From Cerina litoralis (GTDB taxonomy: Bacteria; Bacteroidota; Bacteroidia; Flavobacteriales; Flavobacteriaceae): a DNA stretch of 64,000 nucleotides. The stretch lies in NCBI GenBank assembly GCA_022008415.1, contig JAIRBC010000001.1, positions 248,001 through 312,000 on the forward strand, written 5' to 3'. This document shows, piece by piece, positions 45,734 to 55,000 of the stretch; position 1 is the stretch's first letter; each line of letters opens with the position of its first letter. Both the position numbers and the translations under genes were made by a program. The notes under the pieces are model-generated. The model made no database searches and was not told where the DNA came from. It saw only the letters and a list, made by a program, of their open reading frames with translations.

Positions 45734-45741
45734 AAAGATAC
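45734..45741 (-). promoter_or_regulatory. -7 element (TATCTTTG) of the efflux operon promoter
   Basis: A full TAnnTTTG match on the minus strand, about 30 bases before the regulator start codon. The -33 region would fall within or just beyond the palindrome at 45743-45770. Confidence 0.7.
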
Positions 45742-45742
45742 G

Positions 45743-45770
45743 TTTGGTTCGGTGAATGCCGAACCAAACT
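45743..45770. promoter_or_regulatory. Palindromic operator of the efflux operon
   Basis: Perfect 11-base arms GTTTGGTTCGG and CCGAACCAAAC with a 6-base spacer (TGAATG) lie one base upstream of the TATCTTTG element. A further half-site, TTTGGTT, follows at 45771-45777. Binding here would block polymerase, so the site fits a dimeric GbsR/MarR repressor. Confidence 0.7.
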
Positions 45771-45899
45771 TTGGTTAATTGTTTGTTAAAGGAATTAAAT
45801 TTTTTTGGGGGTTTGAAATTTGTTTATGGAAATGTATCTTTCGCGTTTGGGAGACATAAGGTGATGTTTCGTGGTATGGTTAGGGGGAAGGCCCCATCG

Positions 45900-46922
45900 T
45901 TATAGGGAAGCGCTCCTAAATTGTTCCAAAAAACGGACGTCGTTTTCGCTCAACAATCGAATATCCGAAATCTGATGGAGCAGCAGGGCGATGCGGTCTA
46001 TGCCCATCCCGAAGGCAAAACCTGAATATTCATTGGGGTCGATGCCGCAATTGGTCAGGACCTGTGGGTCTACCATTCCACAACCCATGATTTCCAACCA
46101 TCCCGTACCTTTGGTCATGCGGTAGTCGGTTTCGGTTTCCAATCCCCAGTACACATCCACTTCCGCGCTTGGTTCTGTAAAAGGAAAATACGAAGGCCGC
46201 AGCCGTATTTTGGATTTGCCAAAAAGTTCCGAAGTGAAAAACTGCAGTGTCTGTTTCAAATCTGCAAAGGAAACTTCCTTGTCTATATAGAGCCCTTCCA
46301 CTTGATGGAAAAAGCAATGGGACCTTGCCGAGATCGCCTCGTTCCTATAGACCCTACCCGGAGAAATTGTCCTGATCGGCGGTTTGTGGTTTTCCATATA
46401 CCGGACCTGTACCGAGGAGGTGTGCGTTCGCAAAAGTAAATCTGGATCGGTCTGTATAAAAAAGGTGTCCTGCATGTCCCGGGCTGGATGGTACTCTGGA
46501 AGGTTCAAAGCAGTGAAATTGTGCCAATCGTCCTCTATTTCCGGGCCTTCGGATACGTTAAATCCTATTCTTGAAAAAATGTCTATTATTCTGTTCCTGA
46601 CAAGGGATATGGGATGTCTTGTGCCAAGTTCCAAGGGCTCGCCCGGACGGGTGACATCACCGTAAATTTCCTTTTCCCCCAAAGACCCGGACACGGAATC
46701 CTTTAACGAAGCTACCTTTTCTGTCGCGAGCTGCTTGAGCTCGTTGACTACTCGGCCATATTCCTTTTTTTCGCCGTTGGGAACGTTTTTAAACTCTCCA
46801 AAAAATTGGTTCAACAATCCTTTCTTTCCCAAATACTTGATTCGGAATGCCTCAATGGCCTCTAGGTTATCGGTCGAGAATTCCCGTACTTCCGCAATGT
46901 GGTCCTTTATTTTATCTATCAT
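45900..46922 (-). CDS. pheS: Phenylalanyl-tRNA synthetase alpha subunit
   Basis: 340 residues. An N-terminal coiled-coil domain (about 1-95) is followed by the class II catalytic core: motif 1 near GTRHPISLVRNRIIDIF, motif 2 GRVYRNEAISARSHCFFHQVEG and motif 3 GFAFGMGIDRIALLLH. It charges tRNA-Phe with the beta subunit, which is not in this window. It is a single-gene unit with a TAAATTTG promoter element about 45 bases upstream. Confidence 0.96.
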   Translation of the reverse strand: MIDKIKDHIAEVREFSTDNLEAIEAFRIKYLGKKGLLNQFFGEFKNVPNGEKKEYGRVVNELKQLATEKVASLKDSVSGSLGEKEIYGDVTRPGEPLELGTRHPISLVRNRIIDIFSRIGFNVSEGPEIEDDWHNFTALNLPEYHPARDMQDTFFIQTDPDLLLRTHTSSVQVRYMENHKPPIRTISPGRVYRNEAISARSHCFFHQVEGLYIDKEVSFADLKQTLQFFTSELFGKSKIRLRPSYFPFTEPSAEVDVYWGLETETDYRMTKGTGWLEIMGCGMVDPQVLTNCGIDPNEYSGFAFGMGIDRIALLLHQISDIRLLSENDVRFLEQFRSASL

Positions 46923-46962
46923 ACTAGTTTAGCCAGATTCACTTCTTTAAAAACAGAATGGA

Positions 46963-46970
46963 CAAATTTA
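46963..46970 (-). promoter_or_regulatory. Candidate pheS promoter element (TAAATTTG)
   Basis: A TAnnTTTG match on the minus strand 41-48 bases upstream of the pheS ATG. A clear TTG partner at the expected distance was not found. Confidence 0.4.
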
Positions 46971-47050
46971 TAACTTTTGTCTTCATTTTGGATAAACTTC
47001 CCGGAATTTTGGGAAGTTTATCCGAAGGGGGAATAGTTTAACTAAACCGT

Positions 47051-48883
47051 TTATTTTGTACCCACGTTGCTCTTTATCCATCGGGTACAAGTCTTAAAGT
47101 CATGAAATATATGCGCTTCTGGAATAAGTTCTTGGATGATGTCCAAGCGTTCCATCATATAGCGGGGTTGGGGAAGCACGTTTACCAAAAGAATATTTAT
47201 TTCCGATTTCTTGAGGTCGATCAACACTTCCTCCAACGCGTATAGCCCTGATTGATCTATATACTGCATCCTTCCCATCCTAATAACCACCGTAGTCGCC
47301 TTAGTGGGTATCTGCTTGGCCAATTGTTGAAAATCGCTGGTTGACCCAAAGAAAAGCGGGCCCTTAATATGCTTAATAAAAACTTGTTCCTTGAGGTATT
47401 GTGGAAAATCTCCTTCATCATCCCATGCTTTTTCTTGTGACAGGGTCTTAACATCGGATCGTTGGGCCATTAAATCGCCCATCTTTTTCATAAACATTAT
47501 CGAGGCGAGGACCAGTCCTATACCAACAGCATTTACCAAATCCCAAAATACGGAAAGCAACAATACCAAAAACATGATGGTTACCTCACTTTTGGGCATA
47601 TTTGGTATTGCTTTTAGCCCTTTGTAATCCATTACCCCAATTCCTACCGTTATCAATATACCGGCAAGTACCGCTTGTGGAATTTGCGATGCTACTGGGC
47701 CAAGAGCCAGAAGTATGATCAATAGCAAAACGGAGGCGACCATTCCAGAAAGTCGGGTCTTGCCCCCGGAACCGATGTTTACCACCGTACGGATAGTTGC
47801 CCCGGCCCCGGGGATGCCACCAAAAATGGCGCCGATACTGTTACCGATACCTTGCCCGATTAGTTCTTTGTTCGGGTTGTGTTTGGTCTTGGTCATGTTG
47901 TCCGCAACCACAGAAGTCAACAGGGAATCTATCGCTCCCAAAAGGGCTAGGGACAAGGCCGCCGACAAATAAGGGAAGACCATGGATATTTCAAATTGGG
48001 TAAATATCTCTAGATGTGGCACGGGGAAGCCTCCTGGTATTGCGGAAATGGGTTGATATCCCAAGCCAAGAAAGTAGGCACCTCCCGAGACTACCAATAG
48101 GGCAACCAGCGTGCTGGGTATTGTTGTGGTGATTCGTTTGAGGCCATAAATAATGAGGATGGTGGCGATGGCCAGGAAAAGTTCCAGCCAATTCATGTTT
48201 TCAAATGCCCTGGGCAGGACTTTTAGGGTCCCAATGACGGATTTGGTCGAGTTGGTTGCCAAGGATTTGGCTTCCTTTGAAATATCCCCTGCCGTAAGTT
48301 CTGCCGCACGCTTTTGGGTCTCCTCAAAATTCTTCAGTACAAGATAGCCCTCTCCGGTCTCGTCCTGCAGAATTTTATTCAACAGAACTTCCTCAGCTCT
48401 AGGCGTGAAAGTATTGACGAAGTCTTGATCTTTATCGGGCTGGTAGCCCAGTGCTGGTAAAAGTTGGGTGATAATGATTATAACCCCAATGGCCGTCATA
48501 AAACCAGAAACTACGGGATATGGAATATACTTTATATATTTTCCCACCCCGGTGACTCCCAGAATGATCTGTATAAGACCTCCTAGCAGGAAAACCAGTA
48601 AAATGGCAGGTAGGGCCTGAGCAACATTGCCGTCGTTGGCGGCAACGATACCCGATATAATGACCAAACTAACAGCGGTCATAGGGGCTGTAGGGCCACT
48701 GATCTGTGTTGGTGTACCACCAAATAGGGCAGCGAAAAAACCGATGAAGATTGCTCCGTACAGGCCGGCATCGGGACCCAGCCCCGATGATACCCCGAAA
48801 GCCAGTGCCAACGGAAGGGCTACGACACCCGCAGTGATTCCGCCAAAGATATCTCCCTTGACGTTGGTAAATATATTTTTCAT
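47051..48883 (-). CDS. SulP-family anion transporter with STAS domain (probable bicarbonate/sulfate uptake)
   Basis: 610 residues from the ATG at 48883; the longer frame begins at a TTG and is not favoured. Residues about 1-440 are a multi-pass SulP domain (GDIFGGITAGVVALPLALAFG, GGTPTQISGPTAPMTAVSLV, IPGAGATIRT). Residues about 490-600 form a STAS domain (RMGRMQYIDQSGLYALEEV) that regulates transport or trafficking. An adjacent beta-carbonic anhydrase gene 85 bases upstream on the same strand suggests inorganic carbon as the substrate, as with BicA-type carriers. Sulfate cannot be excluded. Confidence 0.88.
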   Translation of the reverse strand: MKNIFTNVKGDIFGGITAGVVALPLALAFGVSSGLGPDAGLYGAIFIGFFAALFGGTPTQISGPTAPMTAVSLVIISGIVAANDGNVAQALPAILLVFLLGGLIQIILGVTGVGKYIKYIPYPVVSGFMTAIGVIIIITQLLPALGYQPDKDQDFVNTFTPRAEEVLLNKILQDETGEGYLVLKNFEETQKRAAELTAGDISKEAKSLATNSTKSVIGTLKVLPRAFENMNWLELFLAIATILIIYGLKRITTTIPSTLVALLVVSGGAYFLGLGYQPISAIPGGFPVPHLEIFTQFEISMVFPYLSAALSLALLGAIDSLLTSVVADNMTKTKHNPNKELIGQGIGNSIGAIFGGIPGAGATIRTVVNIGSGGKTRLSGMVASVLLLIILLALGPVASQIPQAVLAGILITVGIGVMDYKGLKAIPNMPKSEVTIMFLVLLLSVFWDLVNAVGIGLVLASIMFMKKMGDLMAQRSDVKTLSQEKAWDDEGDFPQYLKEQVFIKHIKGPLFFGSTSDFQQLAKQIPTKATTVVIRMGRMQYIDQSGLYALEEVLIDLKKSEINILLVNVLPQPRYMMERLDIIQELIPEAHIFHDFKTCTRWIKSNVGTK

Positions 48884-48968
48884 AATTATGTAAAAGGTAA
48901 GGTTGATTTTGCTCAAGACGCACTTTTCGCAATCTTAAGCTCCCGTAATACTCGGCAATGGCCTACCG

Positions 48969-49595
48969 CTAATCCAGGTGGTAGATTTCCATGATGTTAT
49001 CTAAAATCCCCTCAAAATCTATTTTTAGATCGATCAATTTACCGGTATGCATATCAAAGACCCACCCGTGTACTTTAAGGCCATGATCTCTGTAAGCTTT
49101 TTGCACGGCAGCGGTTTTGATCAAATTGATACATTGCTCTTGAACGTTGAGCTCTACCAACCGATTATATTTTTTGTCCTCATCCTCAATGCCGATCATT
49201 TCCTTGTTGTGTATCCGATAAACATCCCTGATATTCCTGAGCCAAGGGTTGAGAATGCCCAGATCGGCAGATTGCATGGCTGCCTTTACCCCACCGCACC
49301 CGTAATGGCCACAGACGACGATCTGGTTTACTTTTAAATGATCGACGGCATAATTGACCACCGACATCACATTGAGGTCTATACTAATGACCATATTGGC
49401 AATGTTGCGGTGCACAAAAACTTCGCCCGGTCCCAGTCCCATAAGATCTTCTGCCGTTACACGACTGTCCGAACACCCAATATATAACAGTTCGGGACTT
49501 TGCCCTGCCGCGAGTTCATCAAAGAAATCGGGGTTTAAAGACAGTTTATCGTTGATCCATTTCTCGTTATTTTTAAATACGCTTTCTAGGTCCAT
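48969..49595 (-). CDS. Beta-class carbonic anhydrase
   Basis: 208 residues, cytoplasmic. Zinc ligands are C41 (IGCSDSR, with the D43-R45 dyad), H97 and C100 (CGHYGCGGV). It interconverts CO2 and bicarbonate. It is encoded just before a SulP carrier, so the pair may take up bicarbonate and hydrate CO2 to supply carboxylating enzymes. The 197 bases upstream show no gene. Confidence 0.93.
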   Translation of the reverse strand: MDLESVFKNNEKWINDKLSLNPDFFDELAAGQSPELLYIGCSDSRVTAEDLMGLGPGEVFVHRNIANMVISIDLNVMSVVNYAVDHLKVNQIVVCGHYGCGGVKAAMQSADLGILNPWLRNIRDVYRIHNKEMIGIEDEDKKYNRLVELNVQEQCINLIKTAAVQKAYRDHGLKVHGWVFDMHTGKLIDLKIDFEGILDNIMEIYHLD

Positions 49596-49792
49596 AATGG
49601 TAAAATTTTGACTTTTTTTATTAAAATCGGTTCACGTTGAGCCCCTACTTGAGATACCTATAAATAGGCGCCATAGAACAAGGTCCATCAATTTTGAAGG
49701 TTGTAAAAATAGGGAATGTACTTGTAAATCCCTTGGGATTTAGCGCCAATTGAAAGGAGGCGAAATCCCATCACTGGGGAGATAGGTCGACA

Positions 49793-50095
49793 TCAATTCG
49801 GATGGCGGGGCGGGGGCAATAAAATTTCCAAAGCGCGGTCCATTAAACGCTTCGAAGATATTTCACAAGAGATTTTCCCATTTTGAAAAGCCAATAGACT
49901 TTGATAATTGAAGGAGTCAAATGCAATTTCTTTTTCCCCAACAACTTTCTTGCCTTGATTTTGGTGTTCCTCCTCATTGAGGGTGTTCATGACCACCGAT
50001 TTGGGATTGCGTTCCACCAAAGTAATGACGGTAGGCGCAACTATGGCAAAAACCCAAAGGAAAAGAAGAGTAAAGCGGATATAATTCCTGTGCAT
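49793..50095 (-). CDS. Small single-span membrane protein, unknown
   Basis: 100 residues from the ATG at 50095. An in-frame GTG at 50116 overlaps a TATCTTTG promoter-like box (50116-50123), so the shorter start is preferred. One hydrophobic segment (FTLLFLWVFAIVAPTVITLV) is followed by a soluble, mixed-charge tail of about 70 residues ending in a Pro/Arg-rich LLPPPRHPN. No family recognised. It lies after batE and may belong to the end of that region, or form its own unit. Confidence 0.5.
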   Translation of the reverse strand: MHRNYIRFTLLFLWVFAIVAPTVITLVERNPKSVVMNTLNEEEHQNQGKKVVGEKEIAFDSFNYQSLLAFQNGKISCEISSKRLMDRALEILLPPPRHPN

Positions 50096-50155
50096 AAGGA
50101 CCTTTGGTTTGGCCACAAAGATAAATTTTCGATCGAAATTTAATGTTAAAAAAGT

Positions 50156-50914
50156 CTAAAAATCCTTTATCAATTTGATATCGGCAGAAGGTATCCATCC
50201 CGTTTTGCCATCTGCCAGGGAAATTTTGTTCCAATCGCCCAGTTTCTCCAAAACGTTGACCTTTGCACCTTCATGGAGCTTAAATGCTTCTTGGCTTCTG
50301 TTATTTGGCTCGGAATTGACCGTTACTTCCTTTGGGAATACGATTGCTGGGTGATCTGCGATATAATCGTTATACCGTAGATATGCCGCGGCGACCGACG
50401 CTACGGCGAATAGCAGGAACAACATACTCGCTATGAACGCAATCCGTTTTTTACCGGAAAATTGAAAATAGTGAAACGCAATGTAAGCCAGAACAAAAAG
50501 TAAGATAAAGAAAACCGCCGTATACGCCCATTGATCAAAGGTGAAAATACCGGTCAAACCCCTATAAATTCTGGTCATGGCAGTCTCTGGCAGGGTATCA
50601 ATGGCATCTAAGGTCATATTTTGGGCATGAGCCAGATTATTTCTAATATCGGAATCGTTGGGACTTAGCAATAGCGCTTTTTCGTAATTATAGATGCTAG
50701 GCGCAATTTGGTTTAGTTTATAGTAACAATTGCCAAGATTGTAGTACAATGCCGCAGAGTGCTCCCCATTTTTCAATATTTTTTGATAATCCGCTATCGC
50801 CTTGTCGTACTTACCCTCGTTGTAGGACTTGGTAGCTTCGTTAAAAAGAGCATCGTTTTGGGCATGCCCCAAAAAACAAAGGAATAAGACCAATAAGTTC
50901 AATAACCTTTTCAC
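50156..50914 (-). CDS. batE: BatE-like protein: TPR plus SH3-type domain
   Basis: 252 residues starting at GTG. Signal peptide about 1-18 (ending GHAQ). TPR repeats about 20-105 (AALYYNLGNCYYKLNQIAPSI) are followed by two membrane helices (about 127-180) and a C-terminal bacterial SH3-like domain (LHEGAKVNVLEKLGDWNKISL). Last of the Bat aerotolerance genes; periplasmic TPRs probably hold a protein complex together. 71 bases after batD. Confidence 0.85.
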   Translation of the reverse strand: MKRLLNLLVLFLCFLGHAQNDALFNEATKSYNEGKYDKAIADYQKILKNGEHSAALYYNLGNCYYKLNQIAPSIYNYEKALLLSPNDSDIRNNLAHAQNMTLDAIDTLPETAMTRIYRGLTGIFTFDQWAYTAVFFILLFVLAYIAFHYFQFSGKKRIAFIASMLFLLFAVASVAAAYLRYNDYIADHPAIVFPKEVTVNSEPNNRSQEAFKLHEGAKVNVLEKLGDWNKISLADGKTGWIPSADIKLIKDF

Positions 50915-50985
50915 GTTTCTGATTTGCTTAGATATTTGTTAATAGTTGTTATTTACCAACCCTTGACCCTTGTCCTTCCAACCGA

Positions 50986-52767
50986 TCAGAGCTGTTTATC
51001 CAAAAGGGAAATAACCTCGCTTGCCTTGTCATAGTCCTGTTGCATTTGAACCTCTGAAAACGGACTGTACCTTGCCATTTCACAATTTTTTAGCAAGTCC
51101 AGAAATCCTTCAGTCGTAGATCCGTCCACCTGTTTTTCTGCCAAAAGGGCTGCAATTTTGTCCTTGCTAAATTCCGAGGTTTCAATTTTTAGCTTGGCCT
51201 TGAGATAGTTGTGGAGGGCCTTCTCCAGCGCAATATAAAAAGCGACTTTATCACCCAAGGTCTTTTTGGCAGTGGAAAGATATTTTCTGGCCAGTTTGTT
51301 CGCCTTTTTTACTTTATTGCCCACTACATCGCTGGCAATGGCCTCGCGTTTTTTCCCAAAAAGTATAGCTAATGGAATAAGCATCAGCGGCAAAAGGAGC
51401 CATAGATAAAACCGTGTGGATCCAAAGAAATAATCTGTGCCTACAGCCGTGAGATTGGGGTCTAATTTTATAAAGTGGAATTGGTTGCCAACGGTCTGTA
51501 CAGCTTGTCTATGGGTAGATGTGGTCGCTGCATTACCATCTGAACCACTGGTAGGCCCTTGCAGAACGTTGATCAAGATCTCATCGGAGGTCAGCGTACG
51601 ATATTTTTCCTCTTTTGGGTCAAAATAACTGAAGGAAATGCTTGGAATAGGGTATTTGCCCCGGTATGACGGCACTATGGTATAACTGTCACTGACGGAA
51701 CCTTCATTACCAGATAGCGAGCTGCGTACGTTTTCATCGTGTTCTGGCTCGTATACTTCCAAGGCACTTGGAATTGCTGGCTTTGGTAGTTCAAAGAGCT
51801 TTAAATTTCCCTTGCCCTTGACCTCTACTTTGGCCTGCAAGGATTCGGAAGCGTTCAATTGGGTCTTGCTCGCCGTGACAGAAAAATCGAATTTTCCCAC
51901 CGCTCCCGTGAAATTGGCGGGTTTACCTTCGGTGGGCAAGGGTTTTACATCTAAGGTCCTGTTCCCCGCCGATACCGTTTTGTTGGTCTGGCTCATAATT
52001 CTTCCCCCAAAAAAATCCCTTCTATTTGTGGGAACATCTACGGTAACCTCCAAGGAAAGGGGTTCAATTTCCAACTTTCCGATTTTCTGGGGATACAGTA
52101 CAACCCTTTTTAAGACTACCGAACGATAGGGTTTTCCGTTATAGGTACTGTTGTTCTGTACATCGTATTTGGTGACGGGCATATCCTGGCTCCAGAAATT
52201 ATTGTATTTGGGGTTGTCCAAGGCCCTAAAATTGGATAAACTGATACTATTTGAAAAATATAGTTTGTATACCACACTTACCGCTTCGTTGAGATAAGGA
52301 CTGGAGTTAGAAACTTCGGCCACCAAATGCAGGCTTTCGTCCGCTACATCCTCTGCGGTCATCTGGTCACTTGGCTTGTCTACAGCGGCGGTCACCTCCA
52401 CTTCTTTGGGCAGGGATTTATACGTATGACCATCAATTACAATGGTAGCCTGTTTAATTGTAAATTTTCCCCGTGCGGTTGGCTGCAACATATAGGTATA
52501 GGTCTTAGAGAAACTGCGCACCCCGTTGACCCATGAAGAACTTATAGACTGGGAGGGCCCCATAACCACACGGAACCCGGAAAAATCGGGAGGGTTAAAA
52601 TTGTCTCCGTCCTTGTTCATGGAAAAATCTACCCTTAGCCTTTCGTTGATTCCCAGCTTGTCCTTGCTGAGGTTCATTTTAAAGGTAACCCCATCCTTAT
52701 CCTGACCTCTTAAAGCAAAGGCGAGCAATAAAAACGGGAGCAGTGCTATATATTTTTTAAGAGCCAT
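50986..52767 (-). CDS. batD: BatD-like oxygen-tolerance protein
   Basis: 593 residues from the ATG at 52767; the frame extends four codons to a TTG that is not favoured. Signal peptide about 1-21. Several beta-sandwich domains of the BatD family follow (VTFKMNLSKDKLGINERLRVDFSM, SLHLVAEVSNSSPYLNEAVSVVYKLYFSN, FDFSVTASKTQLNASESLQAKVEV). A late membrane helix (FYLWLLLPLMLIPLAILFG) and a helical cytoplasmic tail end the protein. Role: aerotolerance or envelope stress, mechanism unresolved. It begins 5 bases after batC. Confidence 0.88.
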   Translation of the reverse strand: MALKKYIALLPFLLLAFALRGQDKDGVTFKMNLSKDKLGINERLRVDFSMNKDGDNFNPPDFSGFRVVMGPSQSISSSWVNGVRSFSKTYTYMLQPTARGKFTIKQATIVIDGHTYKSLPKEVEVTAAVDKPSDQMTAEDVADESLHLVAEVSNSSPYLNEAVSVVYKLYFSNSISLSNFRALDNPKYNNFWSQDMPVTKYDVQNNSTYNGKPYRSVVLKRVVLYPQKIGKLEIEPLSLEVTVDVPTNRRDFFGGRIMSQTNKTVSAGNRTLDVKPLPTEGKPANFTGAVGKFDFSVTASKTQLNASESLQAKVEVKGKGNLKLFELPKPAIPSALEVYEPEHDENVRSSLSGNEGSVSDSYTIVPSYRGKYPIPSISFSYFDPKEEKYRTLTSDEILINVLQGPTSGSDGNAATTSTHRQAVQTVGNQFHFIKLDPNLTAVGTDYFFGSTRFYLWLLLPLMLIPLAILFGKKREAIASDVVGNKVKKANKLARKYLSTAKKTLGDKVAFYIALEKALHNYLKAKLKIETSEFSKDKIAALLAEKQVDGSTTEGFLDLLKNCEMARYSPFSEVQMQQDYDKASEVISLLDKQL

Positions 52768-52772
52768 ATAGG

Positions 52773-53624
52773 TTACCAATCTTTTTCATTTCTTATTTTA
52801 GAACCCTTTACTTTTTGGGCATCCATTTTTTCTTGTACTTTTTTCTCCTCGTTCTGGGTGGCCTCCAAAAGGTTTCTTACTTGTTGGGGGGAGAGTTGAT
52901 TGGGCCTGGGTTGCCGTTGCTGTTGCTGCTCTTGGGGCTTGTCCCCCTCCTGGGGCGGCTGTTGTTGCTCTTTCTTGCCATCACCATCTTCTTTCTTATT
53001 GTCTTCTTTTTTTTCGTCGCCCTTATCGCCCTTATCGTCTTTATCCTTATTGTCCTTATTCTCGTCCTTATTGTCCCCTTCGTTCTTGTCTTTATCGTCT
53101 TTTTTATCCTGGTCCTTTTTATCCTTGTTGTCCTTGTTCTGGTCGTTCTTTTTGTTTTCGTCCTGCTGTTTTTTTAACAGTTCCTTGGCCAACGCCAGGT
53201 TATACCTTGTCTCATCGTCTTCAGGGTCGTTTCTCAAGGCTTGTTTGTACGCTTCTACGGCTTTTTCATATTCCTTGCGTTCCATAAAAACGTTGCCCAT
53301 ATTATGAAATGCATTGTGCTTGACTTTTTTGTCCGGGGCCATCTCTCCCGCCTCTTTATAACGGGAAAACGCTTCGCTATAGGATTTGTTTTTGTAATAG
53401 GCATTACCCAGATTATAGGGAGCGGCCACATTTTTATCGCTTTTGGCAATCGCCTTCCTGTAATTGGCCTCTGCATCGACAAATTTATCTTCCGAGAGCT
53501 CCTTATTGGCATCCCAGGTAAGATCCTTGGAGGCCCTGAGCGCTTTTGCTCTCGCCTTGTCATCACTTTGTCCATAGGAGATGAAACAGACAAAAAATAG
53601 GATATATACTAAATTTATTTTCAT
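52773..53624 (-). CDS. batC: BatC-like TPR protein with low-complexity charged tail
   Basis: 283 residues. Signal peptide about 1-18, then TPR units about 45-150 (AAPYNLGNAYYKNKSYSEAFSRY, AVEAYKQALRNDPEDDETRYNLALA). Residues about 155-240 are a Lys/Asp/Asn/Glu-rich low-complexity run (DKKDQDKKDDKDKNEG-like), then Gln/Pro-rich sequence, and a conserved C-terminal helix (LSPQQVRNLLEATQNEEKKVQEK). The tail is probably a disordered linker and the repetitive DNA may vary in length between strains. 267 bases separate it from batB. Confidence 0.83.
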   Translation of the reverse strand: MKINLVYILFFVCFISYGQSDDKARAKALRASKDLTWDANKELSEDKFVDAEANYRKAIAKSDKNVAAPYNLGNAYYKNKSYSEAFSRYKEAGEMAPDKKVKHNAFHNMGNVFMERKEYEKAVEAYKQALRNDPEDDETRYNLALAKELLKKQQDENKKNDQNKDNKDKKDQDKKDDKDKNEGDNKDENKDNKDKDDKGDKGDEKKEDNKKEDGDGKKEQQQPPQEGDKPQEQQQQRQPRPNQLSPQQVRNLLEATQNEEKKVQEKMDAQKVKGSKIRNEKDW

Positions 53625-53891
53625 GTTTCAATTTTTAAAATTCAGGTGTTAAGAACCAAGACTGCTGTAGGTTGGTGGTGGTCGTTTCTGTAACCCCGTT
53701 TTTTTTCACTTTCGTATTTCTCGTTTATAAAGTCCTTGTGAATTTTCCCCTTTCTACCCTTTTAATGGGAAATCCCATACTTTTCTCGATTGATTTTCAA
53801 CCTTGAACGGCCCACTGCATACTCCAAAGTCTTTATTCTCTCCTCTCTATTCTTTTTTCTATTTTATAACCCCTTAACTACCCACGGAGTA

Positions 53892-54935
53892 CTATTCCAA
53901 TTCCTCGTTAAACAGGTTCAACTTTTTGAGCCACTTGGTCCTTCTGTCCAAGAGGAAGATATCCAAAAATAAGAACAAAAGCCCAGCCCCCAAAAACCAC
54001 TGAAATTGATCCTTGTATTCGGTAAACTGTTTGGCTTCAAATTCCGTTTTGTCGATCATGTTCAATTGATCTTTTATAAAATCTACCGCTTTTGCGGTGT
54101 TGTCGCCGTTGATATATTCTCCATTCCCGTTATCCGCAATGTCTTCCAGGAGTTCTTCGTTCATTTTTGTAATGACCACCTCCCCGTTGGCATCTTTTTT
54201 AAGACTTTCTACGATCCCGTTTCTTTTAATAGGGATGGGGGCACCTTTTGTCGTTCCTACCCCAATAGTAAAAATGCGGATACCAGCTTCCTTGGCTTTT
54301 TCCACGGCATCGTTGGTGGAGCTTCCTGAGTGGTCCTCCCCATCTGATATTATAAAAAGCACCCTGTTGGTCTGATCGGCGTCGTCGTAATAGGTGGTGG
54401 CCAGGTCAATGGCCTGGTCTATTGCGGTACCCTGGGATGATAGCATATCCGTGTTCATGCTTTGCAGGAACATTTTGGCCGCCCCAAAATCTGTTGTAAT
54501 CGGCAATTGGGGATAGGCCTGCCCTGCGTATGCAATGATTCCGATGCGGTCACTACCGAGTTGGTTGATGATTTCGGAAACCAATCTTTTGGCCTTTTCC
54601 AATCGGTTAGGAGCAATATCCTCGGCCAACATACTCTTTGAAACATCGATGGCAAAAACAATATCTACTCCCTCGCGTTTTACGGTCTCCAATTTGGTGC
54701 CAATTTTTGGGTTTACCAGCCCAAGCGTCAAAAAAGCCAGACCCAAAAGCAAGAAAATAAGCTTTAGGGTAGATTTAAAATTGGATCTATCTGGAGTCAA
54801 CCGCTTTAACAAAGTTAGGTCGGCAAACTTTCTTTGGGTTTTTCTTTTCCAAATCTGTAGGCCTACAAAAAGAACGATCAACACCGGAATGATGAAGAGT
54901 AAATAAAGATATATTTTTTCGTCTAATTGTATCAT
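53892..54935 (-). CDS. batB: BatB-like VWA-domain membrane protein
   Basis: 347 residues. Two N-terminal membrane helices (about 8-27 and 57-74), a von Willebrand factor A domain about 90-280 with the MIDAS motif D97-V-S99-K-S101 (AIDVSKSM), and a C-terminal membrane helix (FQWFLGAGLLFLFLDIFLL). It is expected to bind a partner through the metal site. It pairs with batA 65 bases upstream. Confidence 0.9.
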   Translation of the reverse strand: MIQLDEKIYLYLLFIIPVLIVLFVGLQIWKRKTQRKFADLTLLKRLTPDRSNFKSTLKLIFLLLGLAFLTLGLVNPKIGTKLETVKREGVDIVFAIDVSKSMLAEDIAPNRLEKAKRLVSEIINQLGSDRIGIIAYAGQAYPQLPITTDFGAAKMFLQSMNTDMLSSQGTAIDQAIDLATTYYDDADQTNRVLFIISDGEDHSGSSTNDAVEKAKEAGIRIFTIGVGTTKGAPIPIKRNGIVESLKKDANGEVVITKMNEELLEDIADNGNGEYINGDNTAKAVDFIKDQLNMIDKTEFEAKQFTEYKDQFQWFLGAGLLFLFLDIFLLDRRTKWLKKLNLFNEELE

Positions 54936-55000
54936 TTTTTATTGTTTGGTGTTTATAGTTTGTAGGTATTTTAATTACCCCAAATCCTAAACCATCAACT

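Noticed and set aside
48884-48916. Longer SulP start at TTG
   Set aside because: The extra 11 residues begin at TTG and precede an ATG that starts a normal SulP N-terminus.
53625-53891. Hidden gene between batC and batB
   Set aside because: All six frames are short; the stretch is pyrimidine-rich simple sequence.
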